A DNA stretch of 64,000 nucleotides from Micromonospora rhizosphaerae (GTDB lineage Bacteria > Actinomycetota > Actinomycetes > Mycobacteriales > Micromonosporaceae), in assembly GCF_900091465.1 (NCBI RefSeq), contig NZ_FMHV01000002.1:744001-808000 (forward strand). Direction: 5' to 3'. Under the pieces are notes generated by a model that ran no database searches, was not told the DNA's origin, and worked only from the letters and a program-made list of their open reading frames with translations. Positions within the stretch are counted from its first letter, which is position 1. The number at the start of each line of letters is the position of its first letter. Below are positions 53,308 through 62,188 of this stretch, piece after piece. A program made the position numbers and the translations under genes.

Positions 53308-53889
53308 TCAGAGGTACTGGCCGGGGGCGTGGCCCTCGCTCGGCGGCGGCATGCCGGGCATCCCCGGCACCACTCCGCCAGGGCCGCTGGGCAGGGCCTG
53401 CCGGCCGGACCGCATCTGCTCCAGCTGCACCCGGGCGGCCATCTGCTGGGCGACCAGCGCGGCCTGGATGCCGTGGAACAGGCCCTCCAGCCAGCCGACC
53501 AGCTGAGCGTGGGCGATCCGCAGCTCAGCCTCGCTCGGCACCTGGTCCTCCGTGAAGGGCAGCGAGATCCGTTCCAGCTCCTCGCGCAGCTCGGGGGCGA
53601 GCCCCTCCTTCAGCTCGACGATCGACCGCTCGTGGATCTCGCGCATCCGGTGCCGGCTGGCGTCGTCGAGCGGCGCCGCCTTGACCTCCTCCAGCAGCTG
53701 CTTGATCATGCTGCCGATCCGCATCACCTTGGCCGGCTGCTCGACCAGGCGGGTCGGGTCCTCACCCTGCCCCTCCTCGGTCTGCACGGTGCCGACCGGT
53801 CGGCCGTCCGGGCCGATCACCACCACGGTGCCGGGGATCCCGTCCTGGCCCTGCTCGTCGTTCTGTCCAGCGGAGCGCGCTTCGGTCAT
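53308..53889 (-). CDS. bpa: Bacterial proteasome activator
   Basis: A 193-residue Bpa/PafE protein, which forms an ATP-independent ring that opens the 20S proteasome for unfolded substrates. The core helical region (KVMRIGSMIKQLLEEVKAAP, RHRMREIHERSI, WLEGLFHGIQAALVAQQMAAR) is intact and the chain ends in GQYL, the proteasome-docking tail known from mycobacteria. A Gly/Pro linker precedes it. ATG 53889 starts the usual acidic head. It implies proteasome genes elsewhere. Confidence 0.93.
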   Translation of the reverse strand: MTEARSAGQNDEQGQDGIPGTVVVIGPDGRPVGTVQTEEGQGEDPTRLVEQPAKVMRIGSMIKQLLEEVKAAPLDDASRHRMREIHERSIVELKEGLAPELREELERISLPFTEDQVPSEAELRIAHAQLVGWLEGLFHGIQAALVAQQMAARVQLEQMRSGRQALPSGPGGVVPGMPGMPPPSEGHAPGQYL

Positions 53890-53983
53890 GGGACCCATCT
53901 TTACCCAGGGCCCATCACCCACGCGCGCCGGGACGGGCTCCCGGCCCGGAACCACCCAGCCGGGTCGCGCTACCGTCGCCGTC

Positions 53984-54811
53984 ATGCCCGCAGACCCGCG
54001 CGCCGTGCTGACCCGGCCCGCCCCGGCGCCGGCCGCCACGGTCGCCTACGGCGACCACCCCGAGCAGATCGCCGACCTGCGCCGGCCCGTCGGCGCCGGC
54101 CCCGCCCGTCGGCTGGTCGTCGTGGTGCACGGCGGCTTCTGGCGTACGGAGTACGACCGGAGCCACACCGGGCCGATGGCGGCGGCGCTGGCCGAGCTCG
54201 GCCACCCGGTCGCCCAGCTCGAGTACCGCCGCACCGGTCAGCCCGACGGCGGCTGGCCGCATACGCTGACCGACGTGCTGGCCGGGGTGGCGGCGCTGCC
54301 CGCGCTGGCCGCCGCCGCGATGCCGGGTCGGGTGTCCGTCGGGCCGCCGATCCTGGTCGGCCACTCGGCGGGCGGGCAGCTGGCGCTGTACGTCGCGGCG
54401 CAGGCACCCGCGACGGTCGGCGGCGTGCTGGCGCTGGCTCCGGTCGCCGACCTCGCCGAGGCGTACCGGCTGGACCTGGACTCGGGGGCGGTGGCCGCGC
54501 TGCTCGGCGGCGGCCCGGCGGACGTGCCCGACCGGTACGCGGCGGCCGATCCTTCGGCATTGGTGCCGATCCGAGTACGCAGCGTAGTCATCCATGGCGC
54601 GCTGGACCGTCAGGTCCCGGTCACGATGAGCCGCTCGTGGGTCGCCGCGGCCCGGGCGGCCGGATCCCCGACGGCGCTCGTTGAGCTGCCGGAATGCGAG
54701 CATTTCGGACTGATCGCTCCGGACTCTGCGGCCTGGCCCCGGGTGGTCGCCGCGTTGCGGTCCCTTCACGATGATCTTCCGGCCATTGACGCAGAGTCGC
54801 CGACCAGGTAG
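53984..54811 (+). CDS. Alpha/beta hydrolase
   Basis: A 275-residue esterase-like hydrolase. VVVVHGGFWR forms the oxyanion hole, VGHSAGGQLAL holds the nucleophile Ser, and candidate acid and base residues lie in VIHGALDRQVP and PECEHFGLI. The HGGFW pattern is like kynurenine formamidase or carboxylesterases. No signal peptide. Substrate not determined. Confidence 0.85.
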   Translation: MPADPRAVLTRPAPAPAATVAYGDHPEQIADLRRPVGAGPARRLVVVVHGGFWRTEYDRSHTGPMAAALAELGHPVAQLEYRRTGQPDGGWPHTLTDVLAGVAALPALAAAAMPGRVSVGPPILVGHSAGGQLALYVAAQAPATVGGVLALAPVADLAEAYRLDLDSGAVAALLGGGPADVPDRYAAADPSALVPIRVRSVVIHGALDRQVPVTMSRSWVAAARAAGSPTALVELPECEHFGLIAPDSAAWPRVVAALRSLHDDLPAIDAESPTR

Positions 54812-54858
54812 AACGCCGAGGGGGCGACGAGCCCCTGCAACACTTCGGAAGGAAATGT

Positions 54859-56064
54859 GTGTCGCAGATGAATCGCAGGCGGGCACTTCAACTGCTGGCC
54901 GCGCTCGGTACCACCGGACTGGCGGCCGCCTGCGGCTCCAACCCCGACTCCGAGAGCACCACGAACGACTCCGCCAGCCCGATCAAGATTGGACTCATTG
55001 TCCCCGAGGCCGGCGCTAACAAGGCGATCGGCGTCGACATCGCCAACGGGTTCCAACTCTTCCTCGCCCTCAACGACCAGCGCCTCGGCGGGCACCCGGT
55101 GACCGTGGTGACCGCCGACGAGGGCGACACTGCCAAGACCGGCCAGGCCGCCGTCGACCGCCTCCTCAAGGAGGGGGTGATCGCGCTCACCGGCGTGGTC
55201 AGCTCGGCCGTCATGTCCGGCGTCCGGGACACCGTCGAGCAGGCCCGGGTGCCGCTGATCGGCTCGAACGCCTCGCCGACCAGCCTGCAGAGCGTCGTCT
55301 ACATCTGGCGCACCTCGTACGTCCTCGACGAGCCCGGTCAGGCGCTCGGCGAGTACCTCCGGCAGACCCTGGCCGCCAACAGCCGGATCGCCATCCTCGC
55401 CCCGGACAGCACGGGGAGCAAGGACGTGATCAAGGGCTTCAGGCTGAAATACGAGGTCGGCCGCCGCCTCCCCGACCCGATCTTCACCGGGGAATTCAAG
55501 AAGCCTCAGAAGGGGTTTTTCGCGGACCAGATCCGTCAGGCCCTCAGCGGCAAGCCCAATGCCGTCTTCTGCCACTTCGCCGGCCCGGCCGCGGTGCAGT
55601 TCATCAAGGATCTCTACGACGAGGGCTACCAGGGCCCGATCTACGCCCCCGGCTTCCTCACCGAGGGCACCGTCCTCGACGATCTGGAGAGCGAGGCCGA
55701 GACGATCAAGAGGTTCGGCATCGAGACCGCGCTCAACTACTCGGCCGACCTCAACAACACGGCCAACCGGGTGTTCGCCTCGGCGTACCGCAAGACGTAC
55801 AACGTCTCCCCGACCACCTACGCGATGGCCTCGTACGACGCCGCGCAGGTGCTCGACAAGGCCCTCCGGCTGGCCGGGCCGAACCCGACCCCGCAGCAGG
55901 TCAACCTGGCGCTGGGCAAGATCGGCCAGATCGACAGCCCGCGTGGCGCCTGGCAGTTCAACCAGCCGCGTACCCCGCAGCAGAAGTGGTACCTGCGCCG
56001 GGTCCAGCCGGACGGTCGGCTGCTGTCCAACGTCGTGATCAACGAGCTGGCCACGCTCGGCTGA
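54859..56064 (+). CDS. Tat-exported lipoprotein, branched-chain amino-acid-type binding protein
   Basis: A 401-residue periplasmic-binding protein of the LivJ/ABC-type I fold. The start is NRRRALQLLAALG (twin-arginine) leading to the lipobox LAAACGS. KIGLIVPEAG, VVTADEGDTAKTG, RVPLIGSNASPTSL and YAMASYDAAQVLD are family blocks. GTG 54859 follows GGAAGGA. No permease or ATPase genes are adjacent, so it may feed a distant transporter or act as a sensor. Confidence 0.88.
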   Translation: MSQMNRRRALQLLAALGTTGLAAACGSNPDSESTTNDSASPIKIGLIVPEAGANKAIGVDIANGFQLFLALNDQRLGGHPVTVVTADEGDTAKTGQAAVDRLLKEGVIALTGVVSSAVMSGVRDTVEQARVPLIGSNASPTSLQSVVYIWRTSYVLDEPGQALGEYLRQTLAANSRIAILAPDSTGSKDVIKGFRLKYEVGRRLPDPIFTGEFKKPQKGFFADQIRQALSGKPNAVFCHFAGPAAVQFIKDLYDEGYQGPIYAPGFLTEGTVLDDLESEAETIKRFGIETALNYSADLNNTANRVFASAYRKTYNVSPTTYAMASYDAAQVLDKALRLAGPNPTPQQVNLALGKIGQIDSPRGAWQFNQPRTPQQKWYLRRVQPDGRLLSNVVINELATLG

Positions 56065-56076
56065 TCCCCGTACGCC

Positions 56077-56112
56077 ACGGGCCGGCCTCCCGGTGGGAGG
56101 CCGGCCCGTTTC
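56077..56112 (+). terminator. Intrinsic terminator after the binding protein
   Basis: A perfect 15-bp stem (56077-56091 with 56095-56109), loop GGT, followed by TTC. It starts 12 bases after the stop and also faces the converging DDAH gene. Confidence 0.8.
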
Positions 56113-56159
56113 GTGCTCGGCCGCGGATCGGCGTCACCGCGTGGCGCGGGACCGCCAGG

Positions 56160-56990
56160 TCAGTGGCGCAGCTCGGCGATGCAGCACTTCACGCTGCCGC
56201 CGCCCTTCTTCAGCTCGCCCAGCTCGACCGGGACCGGGGTGTAGCCGGCCGCCTTGAGCTTGCCGGCGAGCCGGGTCGCCTCGCTGTTCAGCACCACGTT
56301 CGCCCCGTCGCTGACCAGGTTCAGGCCGAACGCCATGGCGTCCTCGTCGTCCGCGATCACGGCGTCGGGGAAGAGCTGGGCGAGCACCTTCTGGCTGGCC
56401 GCCGAGAAGGCGCCCGGGAAGTAGACGATGTTCTCGTCGTCGATCGAGGCGAGCGCCACGTCGAGGTGGTAGAAGCGCGGGTCGACCAGGCGCAGTGAGA
56501 CCACCGGCCGGCCGAGCGCCTCCTGCGCCTCGGCGTGCGCCGGCAGCTCGGTGCGGAAGCCGTGTCCGGCGAGGATCAGCCCGCCGTGCGCGTCCGGCAG
56601 GTAGGCGAAGTCGCCCTCACCCTCGTTGGTCTCGCTCGGCGCGATGAACCGCCAGCCCTGCGACTCGTAGAACGCCCGGTGCGCGGCGGCCTCGGCGGCC
56701 CGCTGCTCGTGCTTGAACTGGGCCCCGTACACCGTGCCGTCCACCACGAAGGCGCCGTTGGCCGCGTAGACCATGTCGGGCAGCCCCCGCTGCGGGGTGA
56801 GCAGGTGCACCTCGTGGCCGAGGCCGACGAGGGTGTCCCGCAGCCGGTCCCACTGCTTGACCGCCAGCTCCGCGTCGACCGGCGTGGTCACGTCCATCCA
56901 CGGGTTGATCGCGTACTCGACCGTGAAGTGCTCGGGCGAGCACATGAGATATGTCCGCTTTCGCGGGACTCGCTGCTGGTTCACGGTCAC
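56160..56990 (-). CDS. Dimethylargininase-like amidinotransferase-fold hydrolase
   Basis: A 276-residue guanidino-modifying enzyme related to DDAH, which makes citrulline and dimethylamine from methylated arginine. Substrate loop residues are in RGLPDMVYAANGAF; EGEGDF, DPRFYHLDVAL (catalytic His) and GGGSVKCCIAELRH (nucleophile Cys) follow. GTG 56990 has no clear ribosome-binding site, so the message may be leaderless; ATG 57032 is also in frame but only 20 bases from the Lrp start. Divergent from an Lrp regulator. Confidence 0.85.
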   Translation of the reverse strand: MTVNQQRVPRKRTYLMCSPEHFTVEYAINPWMDVTTPVDAELAVKQWDRLRDTLVGLGHEVHLLTPQRGLPDMVYAANGAFVVDGTVYGAQFKHEQRAAEAAAHRAFYESQGWRFIAPSETNEGEGDFAYLPDAHGGLILAGHGFRTELPAHAEAQEALGRPVVSLRLVDPRFYHLDVALASIDDENIVYFPGAFSAASQKVLAQLFPDAVIADDEDAMAFGLNLVSDGANVVLNSEATRLAGKLKAAGYTPVPVELGELKKGGGSVKCCIAELRH

Positions 56991-57052
56991 CAAGGGTAGG
57001 TAGCGTACAACTTTGGTAACAGCCACAACCATTGCTTCCCGGGGGCGGAACG

Positions 57053-57511
57053 TTGCAGATAGACGCGGTTGATCAGCGAATCATTGCGTTGCTCGTGGCG
57101 GATGCCCGAGCGTCGTACGCCGACATCGGCACCCGGGTGTCACTCTCCGCCCCCGCGGTCAAGCGGCGGGTCGACCGGCTCCGGGCCGCCGGGGTGATCC
57201 GAGGGTTCACCGCGGTGGTCGACCCGGCCGCCGTCGGCTGGACCACCGAGGCCTTCGTCGAGCTGTTCTGCGCCGGTCGGACCACCCCCGCGCAGATCGG
57301 GGCGGCCGCCCGCCGGCACCCCGAGGTGGTCGGCGCGTACACCGTCTCCGGCGAGGCCGACGCCTTGGTGCACCTGCGGGCCGCCGACATCGCCCACCTC
57401 GAGGAGGCGCTGGAACGGCTGCGGGCGGAGCCCTTCGTGACCTCGTCCCGGAGCACCATCGTCCTCTCCCGGCTGGTCGAGTCGCCCGGCGTCGGCCCCT
57501 CCGCCGGCTGA
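57053..57511 (+). CDS. Lrp/AsnC-family transcriptional regulator
   Basis: A 152-residue regulator: AsnC-type HTH (IDAVDQRIIALLVADARASY, SAPAVKRRVDRLRAAG) then a RAM effector domain (VEADALVHLRAADIAHL region). It probably senses an amino acid. TTG 57053 is preceded by GGGCGGA; TTG 57032 is the alternative. It is divergent from the dimethylargininase gene, which is its likely target together with itself. Confidence 0.85.
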   Translation: MQIDAVDQRIIALLVADARASYADIGTRVSLSAPAVKRRVDRLRAAGVIRGFTAVVDPAAVGWTTEAFVELFCAGRTTPAQIGAAARRHPEVVGAYTVSGEADALVHLRAADIAHLEEALERLRAEPFVTSSRSTIVLSRLVESPGVGPSAG

Positions 57512-57622
57512 CCCCGCCCCCATATGAGCCGGCAAGCGGGAACCGGCACCCGCGGTCCGGCGTCGAACCGGACATGAAACCGGCGACCACACCGAGCCAG
57601 CGAACCTGACACCTCCCTCCCC

Positions 57623-57668
57623 CGGCGGGTGGGGCTCGGATCCCTGGGTTTCCGGGCCCCACCCGCCG
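57623..57668 (+). terminator. Hairpin after the Lrp gene
   Basis: 13-bp GC stem (57623-57635 with 57656-57668) around a 20-base loop that itself contains CGGA/TCCG arms. No T run follows; it could be a terminator or a structured leader of the next gene. Confidence 0.5.
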
Positions 57669-57736
57669 TCATCGCTTGACCTCACCCCTGCTTCAGGTTG
57701 TTGGCTGGGTACAGGGGCCCGACGGGAGGGGGACAC

Positions 57737-58690
57737 GTGCGCGCGGTGTGGCTGCGGGAGTTCGGTGGTCCGGAGGTGCTGGTGCCGGGACCGGCGCCGG
57801 ACCCGGTGCCCGGGCCGGGGCAGGTGCTGATCGAGGTGGCCCACGCCAACATCACCTTCGTGGAGACGCTGTTCCGGGCGACCGGGTTCGGGCCGTTCAC
57901 CGGCGCGCCGCCGCTGATCCCCGGCAACGGGGTCGGTGGCCTGATCGCCGCCGTGGGCCCCGGCGTCGACCCTCGGCTGGTGGGGCGGCGGGTGGTCAGC
58001 GGGACCGGCGGCTCCGGCGGCTACGCCGAGCGCGTGGCGGTCGACCGGGACGCCCCTTTCGAGGTGCCCGCCGGGCTGCGGCTGGACGAGGCGGTCGCGT
58101 TGCTCGCCGACGGTCGTACCGCCGTGATGCTGGTGCAGGCGGCTCAGTTGCGGGCCGGAGACCGGGTCCTGGTCGAGGCGGCGGCCGGCGGGGTCGGCAG
58201 CCTGCTGGTGCAGCTCGCGACGGCGGCCGGCGCGCGGGTCGTCGCGGCCGCCGGGGGTACCCGGAAGGTGGCGCTGCTGCGCGAGCGCGGCGTCGAGGTG
58301 GTGGTGGACTACCGGCAGCCGGACTGGACCGACCAGGTACGAGCGGCCACCGGCGGCGTGGACGTGGTCTTCGACGGGGTGGGTGGCCAGCTCGCCCGGG
58401 CCGCGTTCGACCTGCTGGGCCGGGGCGGGCGGATGCTCAGCTTCGGGCTGGCCAGCGGCGCCTGGGCAGACTTGCCGGCCGACGTCGCGGCGGCCCGCGG
58501 GGTGACCCTGCTCCGCCCGAGCGCCACACCCGCGGAGCTGCGCGCGTACACCGAGCGGGCGCTGGCCGAGGCGGCGGCCGGGCCGCTGCGGCCACTGATC
58601 GGGCAGCGTTTCCCGCTGGAGCGGGCCGCCGAGGCGCACGCCGCCATCGAATCCCGGGCCACGGTCGGCAAGACCCTGCTCGACGTCTGA
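57737..58690 (+). CDS. Zinc-free quinone-oxidoreductase-like MDR dehydrogenase
   Basis: A 317-residue medium-chain dehydrogenase/reductase. The N-terminal GroES-like part starts VRAVWLREFGGPEVLV; the NADPH site is VLVEAAAGGVGSLLVQLA (AxxGxxG). The catalytic zinc cysteines are absent, as in quinone oxidoreductases. It likely reduces small quinones or enals with NADPH. GTG 57737 has GGGAGGGGGA upstream. Confidence 0.85.
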   Translation: MRAVWLREFGGPEVLVPGPAPDPVPGPGQVLIEVAHANITFVETLFRATGFGPFTGAPPLIPGNGVGGLIAAVGPGVDPRLVGRRVVSGTGGSGGYAERVAVDRDAPFEVPAGLRLDEAVALLADGRTAVMLVQAAQLRAGDRVLVEAAAGGVGSLLVQLATAAGARVVAAAGGTRKVALLRERGVEVVVDYRQPDWTDQVRAATGGVDVVFDGVGGQLARAAFDLLGRGGRMLSFGLASGAWADLPADVAAARGVTLLRPSATPAELRAYTERALAEAAAGPLRPLIGQRFPLERAAEAHAAIESRATVGKTLLDV

Positions 58691-58694
58691 CCCG

Positions 58695-59798
58695 TCAGAG
58701 GTACATGCCGGTGCGGTGCTCGCCCTGGGACCGGGCCGGCTTGTCCCCCTCGCCGAAGAAGCGTTTGCCGCCGAACTCCCCGTGCAGCCGATCGTCCAGC
58801 TCGTCGGCCAGGCCGGTCATCACCTGGACGGCGAGCATCAGGTGGGTGGGCTGGAAGTTCCGGCCGAAGACCGGGATGGAGGCCCAGACCGTGTCGTCGG
58901 CGCAGTAGAGCCGGCCGATCGGCATCCGGTTGGTCAGCTCGGACAGCTTGACGTAGAGGCGTTCGGTCGGCTCGACCTCGGTGAGCACCGGGGAGAATAC
59001 GTCGACCAGGGGTGGGTTGTCCCGTACCCGGACGAAGACCATGGCCGATCCGGCCCGGATGTTGATGTCGCCGTCCGAGTCGATCTGCAACTGGTCGGAC
59101 TTCGACTTGAGCATGGTGGAGACGACCGTGCGGACGCGCTCCTCGAGCGCCAGCACGTCGTTCTCGACCGCCTGCGCGGTCGCCGCGGCAGCCAACGCCT
59201 CGTCGAGGTCGGCCTCCACGTCCCGGGCCGCGCCGAACTCGCTGCGCGCCGTACCCAGCGGCTCCACCGGCAGCGGCTCCCCCTCCGCGTCGTTCACCAG
59301 ATAGACGAGGAAGGCGGGGTGCGGGGCGCCGTAGACGTCGCGGAGGGTGCGGGAGAGCACGGCCGCGAGCCGGGTGGACTCGTCGGCCGAACAGTCCAGG
59401 CCGAACTGCTCGCCGGAGCCCTCCACCACCCCGGGCGGAGACCAGCCGAGCGCGATCATGTCGGCCACCGCCGCCCGGTCGAGCCGGTAGCCCGGCGGCA
59501 GGGTGGCGTTGCCGACCGCCCGCGCGAAGCGCTTCCCCTCCTCGCCGACATCCACGCTGATCGAGTAGACGGCGTCTCCCGTCCCGGAGGCCGTCGGGTC
59601 GAGGGTCACCTCCAGGTGCGCGCCGGTGGGCAGGGCCCGCAGCCGCTCGGCCAGTGCGCGGGCGAACTCCCGCCAGGCCTCAGTCACCTTGGCCCGCAGG
59701 TCGGCCGTGGTCGGCTCGTCCAGCAGGATCGACTCGTACTGCTCCGGCGTGCCCCCGGCGGGCTCATCCAGCGGCGCCGAGGGGTGGTCTGCCGTCAT
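58695..59798 (-). CDS. YbjN-domain (T3SS-chaperone-like) protein
   Basis: A 367-residue actinobacterial protein. The second half (about 200-350) has the YbjN/type-III-secretion-chaperone-like pattern: ALEERVRTVVSTMLKS, DGDINIRAGSAMVFVRV, FSPVLTEVEPTERLYVKL. The first half is another alpha/beta region. It ends in TGMYL. Function unknown; YbjN domains act in protein-protein contact. It converges on the MDR gene. Confidence 0.75.
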   Translation of the reverse strand: MTADHPSAPLDEPAGGTPEQYESILLDEPTTADLRAKVTEAWREFARALAERLRALPTGAHLEVTLDPTASGTGDAVYSISVDVGEEGKRFARAVGNATLPPGYRLDRAAVADMIALGWSPPGVVEGSGEQFGLDCSADESTRLAAVLSRTLRDVYGAPHPAFLVYLVNDAEGEPLPVEPLGTARSEFGAARDVEADLDEALAAAATAQAVENDVLALEERVRTVVSTMLKSKSDQLQIDSDGDINIRAGSAMVFVRVRDNPPLVDVFSPVLTEVEPTERLYVKLSELTNRMPIGRLYCADDTVWASIPVFGRNFQPTHLMLAVQVMTGLADELDDRLHGEFGGKRFFGEGDKPARSQGEHRTGMYL

Positions 59799-59863
59799 GA
59801 TCGCCTCCGTCCGTCAGGGGTCACCCTACCCACGGACGGTGGGGGTCAAATCAAGCCGTGGCG

Positions 59864-60121
59864 CTACTCGGTCGGCGCGGTGCCGTCCAGCTCAACCGGC
59901 CAGGTCCCGGCCAGCCCGCTGAGCCGGGCCGCGGTGTCGGCGAGGTCGGCCCCGCGTCCCACGGCGAGTCCCAGCAGGTACGCGGTGACCGGCGCTCCCG
60001 GGCGCAGCACCTGGTGGGCCACGTCCTTGGCCAGGTCGAGCACGATCGGCACCGACACCCGAGCCGGGTCGAGGCCCAGCTCCGCGCAGGCCGCCGTGAC
60101 CCAGTCGTCCATCACCGTCAT
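59864..60121 (-). CDS. DUF6457 domain protein
   Basis: An 85-residue protein with MTVMDDWVTAACAELG, VLDLAKDVAHQVLRPGAPVT and AYLLGLAVG, the DUF6457 pattern linked to molybdenum cofactor genes. The start overlaps the mobA stop (ATGA). A role in molybdoenzyme maturation is inferred from that coupling and the nearby fdhD. Confidence 0.8.
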   Translation of the reverse strand: MTVMDDWVTAACAELGLDPARVSVPIVLDLAKDVAHQVLRPGAPVTAYLLGLAVGRGADLADTAARLSGLAGTWPVELDGTAPTE

Positions 60122-60717
60122 CGTGTCCACTCCTCGGCCCGGCGTACGTCCTCGTCAGTGTCGCAGTCAAACCAGGGTGGCGGGCCGGAGCCGGACCAGG
60201 GCACCTCCAGCACCGTCATCCCGGCCAGCAGCGCGCGCACCGGGGCCCCGTCGAGGCTGCCGCTCCGCTGCCCGGCGAGCCGGTCGAGAGCGGCCCGCAA
60301 CGCGGCGACCCGCCACACGCCGCAGAGCTGTTGCCGCCGACCGTCGCCGTCGACGTAGCAGGCACCGTCGACCGCCGACCCGCCGAGCCGGCGCCGCAGG
60401 TCGCCGACCGCCTCGGAAGTGAGCAGCGGCAGGTCGGCGGCGAGCAGGGCCACCGTGGTCGTAGCGCGGTCCAGCAGAGCGAGGCCGGCCGCCGTGGCCG
60501 CCACCGGGCCACCGCCCGGCGGCTCCTCGCGGGTCACCCGGACGCCCTCCGGGACCGGGCCGGCCGGACCGACCAGGATCCGCGGCTCGGCGTCGGCGAC
60601 CGCCGCGAGCACCCGGTCCCGCATCGGCCGGCCGCCGACCGGAAGCGCGGGCTTGTCCACCCCGCCCATCCGCCGCGCCGCGCCGCCCGCGAGCACCACC
60701 GCCGCGTACGCCGTCAC
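60118..60717 (-). CDS. mobA: Molybdenum cofactor guanylyltransferase
   Basis: A 199-residue nucleotidyltransferase that attaches GMP to molybdopterin. VVLAGGAARRMGGVDKPAL is the GTP loop, VALLAADLPLLT the metal site and FDCDTDEDV the C-terminal motif. Coupled to DUF6457 and divergent from fdhD across the 76-bp repeats. Confidence 0.9.
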   Translation of the reverse strand: MTAYAAVVLAGGAARRMGGVDKPALPVGGRPMRDRVLAAVADAEPRILVGPAGPVPEGVRVTREEPPGGGPVAATAAGLALLDRATTTVALLAADLPLLTSEAVGDLRRRLGGSAVDGACYVDGDGRRQQLCGVWRVAALRAALDRLAGQRSGSLDGAPVRALLAGMTVLEVPWSGSGPPPWFDCDTDEDVRRAEEWTR

Positions 60718-60791
60718 CCGGCCACCGTAACCGGACGGACTGTCGACCGCCCGCGCGCGGCGGCCCGGCCGGCTTCGCGCGGCCGGCGTCT

Positions 60792-60867
60792 TGATCCACT
60801 CGGTTTGCGGCAGCTGGGCGTGTCCGAGGCCGCGGTCACCGCCGGTTGCCGCAGCCGGAGTGGATCA
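60792..60867. repeat. 76-bp REP-like palindromic element, copy 1
   Basis: Bounded by TGATCCACT and AGTGGATCA (perfect inverted ends). Inside are TGCGGCA and TGCCGCA arms and the shared core CGTGTCCGAG. Copy 2 starts 181 bases further on. Confidence 0.8.
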
Positions 60868-60972
60868 GGGCGGCACGAGTCGCCCCAGCGCACCCGCCAC
60901 CCCCGGTCACCGTCGCCGTGCCCGGAGGCCGGCGTCCGCAGCGCCCCGGCTGGCTCTACGCAACCCCGCGTC

Positions 60973-61048
60973 TGATCCACTCGTTCTGCGGCATCTGGAC
61001 GTGTCCGAGCCCGGCGTCACCCTCGGTTGCCGCATCCCGAGTCGATCA
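60973..61048. repeat. 76-bp REP-like palindromic element, copy 2
   Basis: Same length and layout as copy 1: ends TGATCCACT and AGTCGATCA (one mismatch), internal TGCGGCA and TGCCGCA arms and CGTGTCCGAG core. Confidence 0.8.
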
Positions 61049-61102
61049 CCGCTGGCCGGAGTCGCCCTGCAGAGAGCCGGGCAGACGGGGCAGGATGGCG
61101 GG

Positions 61103-61957
61103 ATGGGACGGGCGACTGATCGGCGGAGTGTGCTCCGGATCGACCTCGACGCGGCGGCGAACGGGCGCGCTCGGGTGAAGCGCCAGGACACCCTGGCCGT
61201 CGAGGAGCCGCTGGAGATCCGGGTCGGCCCGGCAGGGCCCGGCCGACGGCGGCCGCTCGCGGTCACCATGCGCACCCCCGGCGACGACCTGGACCTGGCG
61301 ATCGGCTTCCTGCTCACCGAGGGCCTGATCAGGTCCACCGACGACGTGCACACCGCCCAGCTCTGCGCCGGGGCGGAGACGCCGAACACGTACAACGTGG
61401 TCGACGTGGTGCTGACCCCGGGCGTGCCGGAGCCCAGCACCGACCCGGCCCGCAACTTCTACACGACCAGCTCCTGCGGGGTCTGCGGCAAGGCCAGCAT
61501 CGACTCGGTGCGGACCCGTTCGCTCTTCGCCGTGGCGGAGGACCCGATGGCCGTGCCGGCAGAGGTACTGGTCGCCCTGCCGGACCGGCTGCGGGCGGCG
61601 CAGCGGGCCTTCGAACGCACCGGCGGCCTGCACGCGGCGGGCCTGTTCACCCCGGACGGCGAGCTCGTGGTGCTGCGCGAGGACGTGGGCCGGCACAACG
61701 CGGTGGACAAGGTGGTCGGCTGGGCGGTCCGCGAGCGGCGCCTGCCGCTGGTCGGGCACGTGCTGATGGTCTCCGGCCGGGCCAGTTTCGAGCTGACCCA
61801 GAAGGCGTGGATGGCGGGCGTCCCCATGCTCGCGGCGGTCTCCGCGCCCAGCACCCTCGCCGTTGAACTGGCCGAGGAGGCCGGGATGACGCTGGTCGGC
61901 TTCCTCCGCGGCCGGTCAATGAACGTCTACGCCGGCGCCGAGCGGATCGCCGAGTAA
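61103..61957 (+). CDS. fdhD: Formate dehydrogenase accessory sulfurtransferase FdhD
   Basis: A 284-residue FdhD protein. It carries sulfur from a desulfurase to the molybdenum of formate dehydrogenase. The catalytic cysteine pair is in [13 protein letters not shown]; other family blocks are [29 protein letters not shown] and [12 protein letters not shown] 61103. Divergent from mobA. Confidence 0.93.
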   Translation: MGRATDRRSVLRIDLDAAANGRARVKRQDTLAVEEPLEIRVGPAGPGRRRPLAVTMRTPGDDLDLAIGFLLTEGLIRSTDDVHTAQLCAGAETPNTYNVVDVVLTPGVPEPSTDPARNFYTTSSCGVCGKASIDSVRTRSLFAVAEDPMAVPAEVLVALPDRLRAAQRAFERTGGLHAAGLFTPDGELVVLREDVGRHNAVDKVVGWAVRERRLPLVGHVLMVSGRASFELTQKAWMAGVPMLAAVSAPSTLAVELAEEAGMTLVGFLRGRSMNVYAGAERIAE

Positions 61958-61972
61958 CGCTGGCCGGACTCG

Positions 61973-62155
61973 CTACTCCTCGTCGGCCAGCTCCGGCCGG
62001 TGCTCGCGGATCCACCGCTCGACGTCCTCCGCGAGCCACACGTTGCCCTGCTGCAGCTCCGCCACGGGGGCCGGAAACGAGCGGTGCGACGTGATCGCAT
62101 AGACGCGCTGCCGGCTGATCCCGCCAAGCCGCATCCGGATCTCGTGCGCGCCCAT
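61973..62155 (-). CDS. AlpA-like helix-turn-helix protein (first of two)
   Basis: A 60-residue protein of the AlpA/excisionase-like MerR-fold: GAHEIRMRLGGISRQRVYAI then WLAEDVERWIREH. These bind DNA as small regulators or excision factors. ATG 62155 has a weak upstream site; a TTG at 62164 is an alternative. Paralogous to the next protein. Confidence 0.75.
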   Translation of the reverse strand: MGAHEIRMRLGGISRQRVYAITSHRSFPAPVAELQQGNVWLAEDVERWIREHRPELADEE

Positions 62156-62188
62156 CAGCTTCAACGACAGCGTGATCCACCAGACCGA

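Larger units (their letters stand above)
60718..61102. other. 385-base intergenic region between mobA and fdhD
   Basis: No gene is supported here. It holds two copies of a 76-bp palindromic repeat and the shared promoter space of the divergent mobA and fdhD genes. AGGATGGCGGG before 61103 is the fdhD ribosome-binding site. Confidence 0.7.
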
